A stretch of DNA of 10,512 nucleotides, taken from positions 1-10,512 of the forward strand of contig DNGI01000123.1 of assembly GCA_003486645.1 (NCBI GenBank). The letters run 5' to 3'. Origin of the DNA: Cyanobacteria bacterium UBA11370. GTDB lineage: Bacteria > Cyanobacteriota > Cyanobacteriia > Cyanobacteriales > Coleofasciculaceae. This document shows, piece by piece, positions 1 to 6,925 of this stretch; the stretch's first letter is position 1, and each line of letters starts with the position of its first letter. The notes under the pieces were generated by a model, which saw only the letters and a list, made by a program, of their open reading frames with translations, was not told where the DNA came from and made no database searches. The translations under genes and the position numbers were made by a program.

Positions 1-7
1 CATTTTG

Positions 8-119
8 TTGTTGGTTGTTGGTTGTTGGTTGTTGGTTGTTGGTTGTTGGTTGTTGGTTGTTGGTTGTTGGTTGTTGGTTGTTGGTTGTTGGTTGTTAGTT
101 GTTGGTTGTTGGTTGTTGG
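8..119 (+). repeat. Heptanucleotide tandem array, 16 x TTGTTGG (STRR type)
   Basis: Sixteen contiguous 7-base units can be counted. All read TTGTTGG except one, TTGTTAG at 92-98. There are no spacers, so this is a microsatellite-like array and not a CRISPR. Heptameric short tandemly repeated repetitive (STRR) sequences are known from filamentous cyanobacteria. The same unit recurs at 200-220 and, in the opposite orientation, at 344-371 and 7127-7147. Copy number is likely to vary between strains by slippage (inference). The array starts close to the window edge, so what lies to its left is unknown. Confidence 0.95.
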
Positions 120-172
120 TGGAATAGCTTAATAGTTTAAGATTATGTACCACAAGTTTTCCCCCTGCACCC

Positions 173-193
173 ACTCCCCACTCCCCACTCCCC
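173..193 (+). repeat. Short tandem array, 3 x ACTCCCC
   Basis: Three perfect head-to-tail copies of ACTCCCC, preceded by a related CACCC stretch and followed by five T residues. It is a second heptamer family placed between two TTGTTGG arrays. No gene overlaps it. Confidence 0.85.
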
Positions 194-199
194 TTTTTG

Positions 200-362
200 T
201 TGTTGGTTGTTAGTTGTTGGTTGGTCGTATGCTGTTCAATAAACCTCTTCAGATTAGATGTTCATCTAGGCAGAATAAAGATTTCAGGTTCTTTTGTGCA
301 GATGTCCAATTGACGACTGACAAACAACAAACAACAACCAACCAACAACTAACAACTAACAA
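200..362. repeat. 25-bp inverted repeat (24/25) bounding a 113-base interior
   Basis: The left arm (200-224) and the reverse complement of the right arm (338-362) match at 24 of 25 positions. They differ only at base 206 versus 357. Both arms carry the same order of heptamer variants and the same four-base phase slip (TTGG-TTGG) at the inner end, which argues for a shared origin and not a chance meeting of two arrays. The interior (225-337) has no ORF of note; it contains a small palindrome, TAGATG-TT-CATCTA, at 255-268. The right arm contains the aminotransferase stop codon (356-358). The structure could be a small non-autonomous palindromic element or an inverted duplication of an STRR array. 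No target-site duplication is evident. Confidence 0.7.
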
Positions 363-371
363 CTAACAACT
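344..371 (-). repeat. Inverted heptamer array, 4 x AACAACT (TTGTTAG family)
   Basis: Four perfect units of AACAACT on the plus strand, the reverse complement of a circular form of TTGTTAG. Degenerate CAAACAACAA material precedes them from 321. The array overlaps the last codons and the stop codon of the aminotransferase gene, so repeat DNA forms the end of that reading frame. Confidence 0.9.
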
Positions 372-1504
372 AATTTCTTTAATGTATCAACGACATGATG
401 AATTTGTTGATCACTTAAACCAGGATACATGGGTAAGGATAAAATTTCCTGAGATAAGGTTTCAGCATGAGGGAAGTCACCAACTTGATAGCGTAAATAT
501 TGGTAAGCTGGTTGGAGATGGCAGGGGATGGGATAGTGGATTCCGGTTTGAATGCCTGCTTCTGCTAGTTTATCCTGAATGGTTTGTCGATCTAGGGGAC
601 AGGCTGGAGTGACTCGAATAACGTAAAGGTGATAAATGTGACCTGTGCTGCTGTGGTTTTGGATGGGAATGAGTCCTTTGCTAGCAAGGGGTTCTAGTAG
701 CTTATCGTATTGCTGGGCAGCTAAGTTGCGTGAGTGGTTCCACTCTGGTAAGTGGGGGAGTTTGACTTGGAGGATAGCAGCTTGTAAGGTATCTAAACGG
801 CTGTTTCTGCCTAAGTCAGCGTGGAAATATTTACGAGGTGCGCCATAATTGCGGAGCGATCGCACGTTTTGAGCGATAGAATTATCGGTAGTAATCACAA
901 TTCCACCATCCCCAAAACAGCCTAAGTTCTTACTGGGGTAGAAGCTAAAAGCCGCTGCTTTCCCGATAGAACCCGCTCGATATCCTTCTCGTTCAGCAAG
1001 GTGAGCTTGGGCAGCATCTTCAAAAATTAGCACATTATGGGTATTGGCAAAGTCTAATAATTGATGTGGCGAAACTATCTGACCGTAGAGATGAACGGGT
1101 AAAATGGCTTTAGTGTTGGGAGTAATAGCTTTTTCGGCAGCGTTGAGGTCGATGAGGGCGGTATCGAGTTCGCAATCCACTAAAATAGGGGTTGCCTTGG
1201 CTTCTAAAACGCCAATTAGAGTAGCAATAAAGGTATTAGCCGGAAGAATCACTTCATCACCAACACCGATACCACAGGCTTGTAATCCTAGGGCGATCGC
1301 ATCGGTTCCAGAAGCGACTCCAATTCCGTATTCTACACCCGAAGCAGTAGCAAAGGATTGCTCAAACTCGGCTAAGGCTTGACCTAAAACAAAATCTCCC
1401 CGCTGGACTACCGTTTGAATGGCGTGTTCAAGTTGGGATTGGATGGGTTGGTGTTGGGGGGTGAGATCGACGAAGGGAACATGGACTGAGGCTTGTTGAT
1501 TCAT
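356..1504 (-). CDS. DegT/DnrJ/EryC1/StrS-family PLP-dependent sugar aminotransferase
   Basis: Members of this family transfer an amino group, usually from glutamate, to a nucleotide-linked keto-sugar in the cytoplasm, for amino sugars of O-antigen, exopolysaccharide or glycosylated metabolites. Visible motifs in the 382-residue product: VPFVDL near the N-terminus (9-14), the phosphate-binding ASGTDA (64-69), the cofactor-contacting EDAAQ (162-166, Asp163 and Gln166), and SFYPSKNLG with the predicted Schiff-base Lys192. The length is normal for the family. The ATG at 1504 puts the usual VPFVDL start a few residues in; no clear Shine-Dalgarno precedes it. The family-like sequence ends at about LKK; the last residues, LVVSC, are encoded by the inverted heptamer repeat, which also supplies the TAG stop. 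The exact sugar substrate cannot be told, although the sequence resembles the 3-keto-sugar (QdtB/DesV-like) branch. No sugar-nucleotide genes are adjacent. Two HIP1 sites lie inside (856, 1293). Confidence 0.93.
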   Translation of the reverse strand: MNQQASVHVPFVDLTPQHQPIQSQLEHAIQTVVQRGDFVLGQALAEFEQSFATASGVEYGIGVASGTDAIALGLQACGIGVGDEVILPANTFIATLIGVLEAKATPILVDCELDTALIDLNAAEKAITPNTKAILPVHLYGQIVSPHQLLDFANTHNVLIFEDAAQAHLAEREGYRAGSIGKAAAFSFYPSKNLGCFGDGGIVITTDNSIAQNVRSLRNYGAPRKYFHADLGRNSRLDTLQAAILQVKLPHLPEWNHSRNLAAQQYDKLLEPLASKGLIPIQNHSSTGHIYHLYVIRVTPACPLDRQTIQDKLAEAGIQTGIHYPIPCHLQPAYQYLRYQVGDFPHAETLSQEILSLPMYPGLSDQQIHHVVDTLKKLVVSC

Positions 1505-1608
1505 TGATGTGCAGGAATTGGGTTAAAGGGTTAGTTGATCCCATCTCTATTTACGTACAATCTCGGTACTGATGCCTACCCAGAAATATCATATTTTTTA
1601 ACTACCAA

Positions 1609-1624
1609 CCCATTCGGGGATGGG
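1609..1624 (-). terminator. Weak candidate hairpin downstream of the PEP-CTERM hydrolase
   Basis: CCCAT (1609-1613) pairs with ATGGG (1620-1624) across a six-base loop, four bases beyond the hydrolase stop codon on the minus strand. The stem is only 5 bp and no T-run follows directly; an A-rich stretch comes about 10 bases later. It may be a factor-assisted end or mean nothing. Confidence 0.2.
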
Positions 1625-1628
1625 GTCT

Positions 1629-2714
1629 TCAACTAACCTTTTTCCTTCTGTCTTGCAGGATTGAACACACACTCCCTACACCAAACACTACTATACTCAA
1701 CACTGAAGCTGGTTCAGGAACAGGCTGGGTTTGGCTAATGACGGTGACATTTTCATCTGTAGCATCCCCTGTGTTATACACATAATCAAAAGCCTCCCCA
1801 TCATCCAGCAAATGAGCGCGTAAAAAGATAGCACTCCAGCGAGCGAGCGTTTCTGTGGCTACAGCTTGGTCTAAGGTTGGTCTAATTGGATCACGTTGGA
1901 GGTTGTCTAAGTTCGTGATACCGTAATGGTTGGCTCCTTCAAGGAGGATAAGAGCTTTGGGTGGGTCTTGAATTTGATTGTACGTGGTTTCGCTAGCCGC
2001 AGGTAGAGCAACACCATCTTGGCTACCAGTAATTAAAGCGGTGGGAATACCGCCATTGTTGACCGGAGGAAATGAACCTACCTGGGGAGGATCTCTGAAG
2101 TTTGTACCATAGAATATCCCAGCCATTAATTCAGGGGGTTGGTTAAAACTGCCAGAGCAAACAAACGGAAAGCAAATATCCTGAATAACGGCAAGTCCTA
2201 CAGCACCGCCAAAGGAGTGTCCTAACAATCCTAGCTTATCTGTGTCAACCCGACCCGCAACTGGGGATGAGGGGTTAGAGTTTTCCCCAACCATGTGAGA
2301 TAGAACGTCATTCACTTGTTGCTGTTCGGGTAACAATCCTGTTAAGGTTTGCCCAGTCATGGGATTGGTTATCGTTCTGAAATGATTAGGCACAACCACC
2401 ACAAAACCATAACTTGCTACTTGGCGAGCGAAGGAAGAATAATCGGATTTATCGACAAGTGCCCCTTGTAACAGTAGCGCAATCGGAAATTCTTTAGTGT
2501 TGTTTGAGTTTGAAGGCACTGGGAAGTATATATCTGCTAAGTCACCATTGGCGGCGATCGTTATGCTATAGCTATTGACCTCTTGGAATAGGGGTGCAGG
2601 ACTAAAAGTAGCGGCGGCAGTTGGTGGGACTGTTCCTAGACTGATGAACATTGCCCCAACTACAGCTACAGATGATTGTTGTTTGGTAGATGAATAGCTC
2701 ATTGCTTTAAACAC
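1629..2714 (-). CDS. Secreted alpha/beta hydrolase with C-terminal PEP-CTERM sorting signal
   Basis: A 361-residue serine hydrolase of the chlorophyllase / dienelactone-hydrolase / PAF-acetylhydrolase-like group. The probable nucleophile is Ser167 in GHSFGG (165-170), with Asp233 in GSQDG and His263 in ANHYG as the rest of the triad. The N-terminus carries a hydrophobic segment (about 16-36) ending in a small-residue TAAA region, consistent with a signal peptide. The C-terminus has PVPEPAS (331-337), a hydrophobic helix (about 338-354) and the basic tail RRKK (356-359), which is the classic PEP-CTERM tripartite signal. In known systems an exosortase recognises this signal and processes the protein at the cell surface; no exosortase gene is in the window. 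The oxyanion-strand motif, often HG in relatives, reads QG at 83-84. The true substrate is unknown; an ester is likely. The ATG at 2714 has AGGTG 13-9 bases upstream and a TATAAT box further up. Confidence 0.88.
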   Translation of the reverse strand: MFKAMSYSSTKQQSSVAVVGAMFISLGTVPPTAAATFSPAPLFQEVNSYSITIAANGDLADIYFPVPSNSNNTKEFPIALLLQGALVDKSDYSSFARQVASYGFVVVVPNHFRTITNPMTGQTLTGLLPEQQQVNDVLSHMVGENSNPSSPVAGRVDTDKLGLLGHSFGGAVGLAVIQDICFPFVCSGSFNQPPELMAGIFYGTNFRDPPQVGSFPPVNNGGIPTALITGSQDGVALPAASETTYNQIQDPPKALILLEGANHYGITNLDNLQRDPIRPTLDQAVATETLARWSAIFLRAHLLDDGEAFDYVYNTGDATDENVTVISQTQPVPEPASVLSIVVFGVGSVCSILQDRRKKVS

Positions 2715-3055
2715 CTATGCGTTCACATTACTGAAAGACGACTAGAATTATAAGCAAGCATTTCTACTTATGATTGGAGACTAGCGGATCTCTTTTGCCG
2801 CGACAAGTGTTTGAAAGTAACGTTTTACATAAATAACATAATTTCCTCTCCAGAATGTAAAGATTAGTAAAGTTTTAGGTCTAAAAAATTAAGTGAAACC
2901 TCGGAGTGGAACTTAGGCATTTTCGTCTTAGCTGTTGTTAAAATTTTCAAAGATTATACTCGATTTAGCTAATATTTTAGATTTACACTAGCTTGCAACT
3001 GGATAAGGTACAAAGCTGATAAAATTTTTTAGCTCATCCTGATTTTTTCTCGGCT
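2715..3055. other. Divergent intergenic region between the hydrolase and the helicase
   Basis: An AT-rich 341-bp spacer with no credible ORF, RNA gene or tandem repeat. It should hold the promoters of both flanking genes. On the hydrolase side there is a perfect TATAAT. On the helicase side TATACT (2955-2960) and TTGCAA (2993-2998) followed 19 bases later by GATAAA are possible elements, but neither pair has good hexamers and good spacing together. No strong Shine-Dalgarno precedes the helicase ATG. Confidence 0.7.
2747..2752 (-). promoter_or_regulatory. Candidate -10 box (TATAAT) of the PEP-CTERM hydrolase gene
   Basis: The minus strand reads a perfect TATAAT here, 32 bases before the ATG at 2714, which would give a 5' leader of about 25 bases. 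No good -35 hexamer is found 16-18 bases upstream, so an activator or a -35-independent promoter would be needed. Confidence 0.35.
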
Positions 3056-5236
3056 ATGGCTATTACCAATAAGGCTTCAATCTCCAATCCGTATAACAGA
3101 CTCGCTCCTTTTATCCAGGATTATATCTATACCCATAGCTGGACAGAATTAAGACAGGTTCAAATAGAAGCTTGTGGGGTAATTTTTGATACGGATGCTC
3201 ATCTCTTACTTGCCGCTGGGACTGCCTCCGGGAAAACAGAAGCGGCTTTTTTACCTGTTTTAACTTTACTTCATCAAAACCCATCTAGCACGGTAGGCGT
3301 ACTTTATATTAGCCCGATTAAAGCCCTAATTAATGACCAATTTGAACGCCTCAATGACTTACTAAAAGAAGCCGATATTCCAGTTTGGGCATGGCATGGG
3401 GATATCTCTTCTAGTCGCAAACAAAGATTACTAAAAAATCCTCAAGGTATCCTGCAAATTACTCCAGAATCCTTAGAAAGCTTATTAATTAACAAGCATA
3501 GCCAGTTAGTTCACCTATTTGGAGATTTGCGATTTGTTATTATTGATGAAATTCATGCCTTTATGGGTTCGGAACGGGGGTGTCAGGTTCTCTGTCAACT
3601 CGCACGCCTATCGAGATTGATCAAAATTTTACCTCGTCGCATTGGTTTATCAGCAACTCTAGGGGATTATTCCCTAGCAGAGGAATGGTTGAAATCGGGA
3701 ACTGAAACACCAGTAATTACCCCTAAAATTCAGGGTGGACAACGAAACGTTCAACTCGCTTTAGAACATTTTTACCTTAATAATGAAGTGGCAGATAGCC
3801 AATTAGTCAATAATTCTTACTATCACTATCTATTTAACCAGAGTAACGGCAAAAAATGTCTGATTTTTGCGAACAATCGGACTGAAGCAGAATGTGCGAT
3901 CGCCTCCTTACGAAAAATCGCTCAAACTGAAGGCTTACCCGATATTTATCATGTCCATCATGGGAGTATTTCTGCCTCACTACGAGAATCCGCAGAAGCA
4001 GCAATGCGCGATCATAATCCTGCTGTGACGGCTGCGACAATTACGTTAGAATTAGGCATTGATATCGGACAATTAGAACGGGTCATTCAATTAAATGCTC
4101 CCTTTTCAGTTTCCAGTTTTTTGCAACGGTTAGGACGTACTGGGAGGCGCGGTAGTCCTGCGGATATGCGATTTATTTGTACGGAAGATGAACCTTCGGA
4201 TCAAGACTCCCTACCCGAACAAATCCCCTGGCAACTCTTACAATGTATTGCGATTATTCAACTTTATTTAGAAGAACGTTGGATTGAACCGATTCAGCCG
4301 CTACGTTACTCTTTTAGCTTGTTGTATCATCAAACCATGAGTATTTTAGCAGCGATGGGAGAACTTTCTGTTGCTACTCTTGCCCAACAGGTTTTAACGT
4401 TACCGCCATTTGCGGCAATTTCCAAAGAAGAGTTTCGCCAACTGCTACATTATTTAATCGATATCGATCATATCCAACGAACGGAAACTGGAGGAATTAT
4501 TATTGGTGTAACCGGAGAGAAACTTGTCCGTAATTTTAAATTTTATGCTGTATTTTCTGAACATTTAGAATATACCGTGCGGGATGAATCGCGGGAAATT
4601 GGTAGTATTGTGATGCCTCCTCCTCCAGGAAATCGATTTGCTTTGGCGGGAAAAACTTGGGAAATATGGGATATTGATCGTAAAAGTAAAACCCTTTGGG
4701 TGAAACCCGTTGAAGGAATTGCGAATACATCTTGGCGCAGTGGTAGCGGTAATATTCATACTAAGGTTTTGCAACGAATGCGACGAGTTTTATTTGAGAG
4801 TGTTGATTATCCGTATTTACAAAAAGGGGCGAAACATCGCCTTCAAATGGTACGCCAGTTAGGGAGAAGCGCGGGGTTAGATCAAAAAACTATTCTACCT
4901 CTAGAAGGCAATAAATACTGTATTTTCCCCTGGAGTGGAACGATAGCTTATCGCACGATGGAACGGGTGTTAAATTTTGTGGTTAGAGAGGTTTTGGATA
5001 TTAAACGAATTAGCGGAAAGTCTCCTTATTTTTTAACGGTTGAATTAGGAAATAATACTGGCAATGAGTTAGAGTCGGAACTAGTATCGTTTTGTGAAAA
5101 AGGATTGAGTAGCGATGATTTAATGGTTTCAGCAGAAGCGCCTAAATTGCAAAAATATGATGAATTTATTCCCAATAATCTGTTACGTAAAGCCTTCGCT
5201 ACGGATTATATGAATGTGGAAGAACTTAAAATTTAG
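3056..5236 (+). CDS. Lhr-like superfamily II DEAD/DEAH-box helicase
   Basis: A 726-residue ATP-dependent nucleic-acid helicase of the Lhr-like group (COG1201 type). The SF2 motifs appear in order: Walker A AAGTASGKT (53-61, Lys60), Ia SPIKALINDQ (86-95), Ib TPESL (136-140), II DEIH (164-167) followed by AFMGSERG typical of Lhr proteins, III SAT (199-201), IV LIFANNRTEAE (269-279), V TLELGIDIG (330-338) and VI QRLGRTGRRG (357-366). After the two RecA domains come a likely winged-helix region (about 400-490) and a beta-rich part with GKTWEIWDID, reminiscent of the Lhr core. It is about half the length of E. coli Lhr and shorter than Lhr-core proteins. Lhr helicases take part in DNA repair; the role of this compact form is not established, and no nuclease or methylase partner is adjacent. 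The ATG at 3056 lies shortly before the first conserved segment and lacks a clear Shine-Dalgarno. The stop codon overlaps a palindrome. Confidence 0.92.
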   Translation: MAITNKASISNPYNRLAPFIQDYIYTHSWTELRQVQIEACGVIFDTDAHLLLAAGTASGKTEAAFLPVLTLLHQNPSSTVGVLYISPIKALINDQFERLNDLLKEADIPVWAWHGDISSSRKQRLLKNPQGILQITPESLESLLINKHSQLVHLFGDLRFVIIDEIHAFMGSERGCQVLCQLARLSRLIKILPRRIGLSATLGDYSLAEEWLKSGTETPVITPKIQGGQRNVQLALEHFYLNNEVADSQLVNNSYYHYLFNQSNGKKCLIFANNRTEAECAIASLRKIAQTEGLPDIYHVHHGSISASLRESAEAAMRDHNPAVTAATITLELGIDIGQLERVIQLNAPFSVSSFLQRLGRTGRRGSPADMRFICTEDEPSDQDSLPEQIPWQLLQCIAIIQLYLEERWIEPIQPLRYSFSLLYHQTMSILAAMGELSVATLAQQVLTLPPFAAISKEEFRQLLHYLIDIDHIQRTETGGIIIGVTGEKLVRNFKFYAVFSEHLEYTVRDESREIGSIVMPPPPGNRFALAGKTWEIWDIDRKSKTLWVKPVEGIANTSWRSGSGNIHTKVLQRMRRVLFESVDYPYLQKGAKHRLQMVRQLGRSAGLDQKTILPLEGNKYCIFPWSGTIAYRTMERVLNFVVREVLDIKRISGKSPYFLTVELGNNTGNELESELVSFCEKGLSSDDLMVSAEAPKLQKYDEFIPNNLLRKAFATDYMNVEELKI

Positions 5237-5267
5237 ATCCCCGACTTCTTTAAGAAGTCGGGGATCT
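5235..5267. terminator. 33-base palindrome between convergent genes, probable bidirectional terminator and dispersed repeat
   Basis: AGATCCCCGACTTCTT (5235-5250) is perfectly complementary to 5252-5267, with a single central T. It starts inside the helicase TAG stop codon and lies 28 bases beyond the desA stop. For desA transcripts the hairpin is followed by the T-rich TAAATTTT, which fits intrinsic termination; on the helicase side no T-run follows. From memory, palindromes of this AGTCGGGGATC type are dispersed in cyanobacterial genomes, so it may be a small mobile palindrome serving as a terminator. A second GGGATCT copy lies a few bases after the right arm. Confidence 0.7.
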
Positions 5268-5295
5268 GAAGGAAGTTAGGGATCTTGCTTTCAAT

Positions 5296-6348
5296 TTATG
5301 GCTGAGATTGATACTCCTTAAACGACTGGTAGCAATTCTCGGCACTATAGAAATGACACTGATCGGTAATTTCTTTCATTAATGACCAAGAGAAACGACA
5401 CTCACAAATGCGATCGCCCCAATGTTCTTTAAGTGTGCGATGCGCTAATCGCAAATTATAGAACGGAATCGCGGTGGAGATGTGATGGGGAATGTGAACA
5501 TTAATGTCGTGACACAGAAATTCTATCCAAGCAGGATAATTGCAGTGAACTGATCCAAAAAGTTGTGCTTCAGCTTCATTCCACTGATTTTCGGGATTAA
5601 AGGGAATTTGGGGTGCGGTGTGGTGAACGATGGTAAAGGTACTCATCCAGAAATGGTAAACTAACCAGGGAAGTAGCCAGAATTTAACAAATCCCCAAAT
5701 CCCAGTTGTGGCAATGAGTAACGGAAACGCGATCGCTGCAAAACTCAGTGCAACTAACGCCGAAAACTTTACCTGAGAACGCTGTTTTCCTTCAAACCGA
5801 TTCCAGTTAAAATGGAGTACAGCCCAGTGAGCAATGGAACCCAACCACCAAGCTCGACCCCGCATAATCTGGTAAAATCCTCGTAACCAGCCTGGTTGTT
5901 GAGTATAAAACTCGGTTGTCCAAGGTTGCCATGCGTTATCTTCACCAAGTTTATTGGTGTGAGTATGATGGTAATTGTGCATGATTCGCCAGCCATGGAA
6001 GGGATAAATTAGCGGCAAAAAGGCTAAATGTCCCACTAAGTCATTCACCCAGCGGCGATTGGCAAATGAGCGATGACCACAATCATGACCCATTACAAAA
6101 AAACCCGTCAATGCGGTTCCGATAAAAATCCATAATGGGGGTAGAAGGAACCACGGTGCAACAGCTAAACCCCAATACCCTAACCCAACCAGTAGAGCAT
6201 TTACGAGTAATGATGTCCAGGCTTTGCGACGATTTTTAGTAAAAACCTCACGAGGCAAAACTCGGATCACATCTTTCAATTGCAAGGGTTTATCAAGATT
6301 TGTAAGGGGTGGGGTGAGCGTTGTTTCTTTAATTACCGATATAGTCAT
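5296..6348 (-). CDS. desA: Acyl-lipid delta-12 (omega-6) fatty acid desaturase DesA
   Basis: An integral-membrane di-iron desaturase that introduces a double bond at delta-12 of oleoyl chains on glycerolipids, using ferredoxin in cyanobacteria. The three histidine boxes are complete: HDCGH (88-92), HNYHH (124-128) and HIPHH (285-289). Hydrophobic segments lie at about 45-85 and 195-245. Stretches such as GTALTGFFVMGHDCGHRSF and KFWLLPWLVYHFWMSTFTIV closely match what I recall of Synechocystis DesA, and the 350-residue length is the same. It starts at the ATG at 6348 with GGAAA about 10 bases upstream. It runs convergent with the helicase, with a palindrome between them. desA genes are cold-induced in studied cyanobacteria; the 175-bp leader with several short inverted repeats may carry that control (inference). 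Two HIP1 sites lie inside (5410, 5729). A delta-15 or delta-9 enzyme is less likely from the overall match. Confidence 0.95.
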   Translation of the reverse strand: MTISVIKETTLTPPLTNLDKPLQLKDVIRVLPREVFTKNRRKAWTSLLVNALLVGLGYWGLAVAPWFLLPPLWIFIGTALTGFFVMGHDCGHRSFANRRWVNDLVGHLAFLPLIYPFHGWRIMHNYHHTHTNKLGEDNAWQPWTTEFYTQQPGWLRGFYQIMRGRAWWLGSIAHWAVLHFNWNRFEGKQRSQVKFSALVALSFAAIAFPLLIATTGIWGFVKFWLLPWLVYHFWMSTFTIVHHTAPQIPFNPENQWNEAEAQLFGSVHCNYPAWIEFLCHDINVHIPHHISTAIPFYNLRLAHRTLKEHWGDRICECRFSWSLMKEITDQCHFYSAENCYQSFKEYQSQP

Positions 6349-6368
6349 GAAAAGATTTCCAGGATCAG

Positions 6369-6468
6369 TTGGGTGAATTACCCAAGGTGAGGTACATAAA
6401 AATTCTGCCAGGATTTAGGTCCATGGCAGACAGAGTTTTTTATCTCTCTGATATCTAAAAAAGAGATA
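6369..6468 (-). promoter_or_regulatory. Cluster of short inverted repeats upstream of desA
   Basis: Three small dyads lie in the leader: TTGGGT/ACCCAA (6369-6374 / 6380-6385, loop 5), CTGCCA/TGGCAG (6405-6410 / 6424-6429, loop 13) and TATCTCT/AGAGATA (6441-6447 / 6462-6468, loop 14). They sit between the end of the small coiled-coil gene and the desA ATG. They could be operator sites, a structured 5' leader or a terminator for the upstream gene; none is followed by a T-run. Their joint presence is seen, their function is a guess. Confidence 0.25.
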
Positions 6469-6523
6469 CACACCCCAGGCGCAAGTTCTAGGGCATCTAA
6501 CAGCATAGCTGACAATCAAATCT

Positions 6524-6775
6524 TTATTGCTCCTGATGATCAGCATCAGGACTCACCGAAGTCAAGCGTTGCTGTTTGAGGATTTGGAGTTGCTGCAAGA
6601 GGGAATCCACTTCCGCTTGCAAATGCAGGTACTTGAGTTGCTGATCTGCCTGATAGGTAGACTTCATCAATTGAATCAGGCGATCGCGGGTTGCTGTTGT
6701 TGAACGACTTGTCCCTAATTGGGCATCACCAAGCCGACTTGGTGAATCTAGCACACTAGATGAACGAGTTGACAT
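6524..6775 (-). CDS. Small coiled-coil protein, conserved hypothetical
   Basis: An 83-residue soluble protein with no signal peptide or membrane segment. The first 30 residues are Ser/Thr-rich and probably disordered. Residues about 31-70 (DRLIQLMKSTYQADQQLKYL and onward) are rich in Leu, Gln, Lys and Glu with heptad-like spacing, consistent with a dimeric coiled coil; the tail is acidic and polar. I believe related small proteins occur in other cyanobacteria, but no function is known to me. It lies on the same strand as the murC-murB-ybaB series, 373 bp downstream of ybaB, and 175 bp before desA, so it may have its own promoter. A purine-rich GAGGTGG lies about 35 bases before the ATG, too far to act as a ribosome site. 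It carries a HIP1 site at 6680, which fits a genuine coding region here. Confidence 0.72.
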   Translation of the reverse strand: MSTRSSSVLDSPSRLGDAQLGTSRSTTATRDRLIQLMKSTYQADQQLKYLHLQAEVDSLLQQLQILKQQRLTSVSPDADHQEQ

Positions 6776-6925
6776 TCTTAAATAGTTATATTTGCTTACT
6801 CACACCACCTCGTTATTTTATCCTGAACTTTAAGTTTAGTTGCATCAACTATGACGATTTTGTTACTGGTTGGCGTTTGCACATAAGATGTAGTAATCTT
6901 TTTATTATGCTCTGCGTTTTTTTTC

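Noticed and set aside
8..371. Repeat arrays as a CRISPR locus
   Set aside because: The units are 7 bases and contiguous, with no unique spacers of regular length and no cas genes nearby.
382..848. Plus-strand frames opposite the aminotransferase
   Set aside because: They are antisense to a gene with complete catalytic motifs and have no motifs of their own.
3056..5236. The helicase as part of a multi-gene anti-phage system
   Set aside because: Its neighbours are a secreted hydrolase and desA. No nuclease, methylase, sensor or other defence component is adjacent, so a defence role is not supported here.
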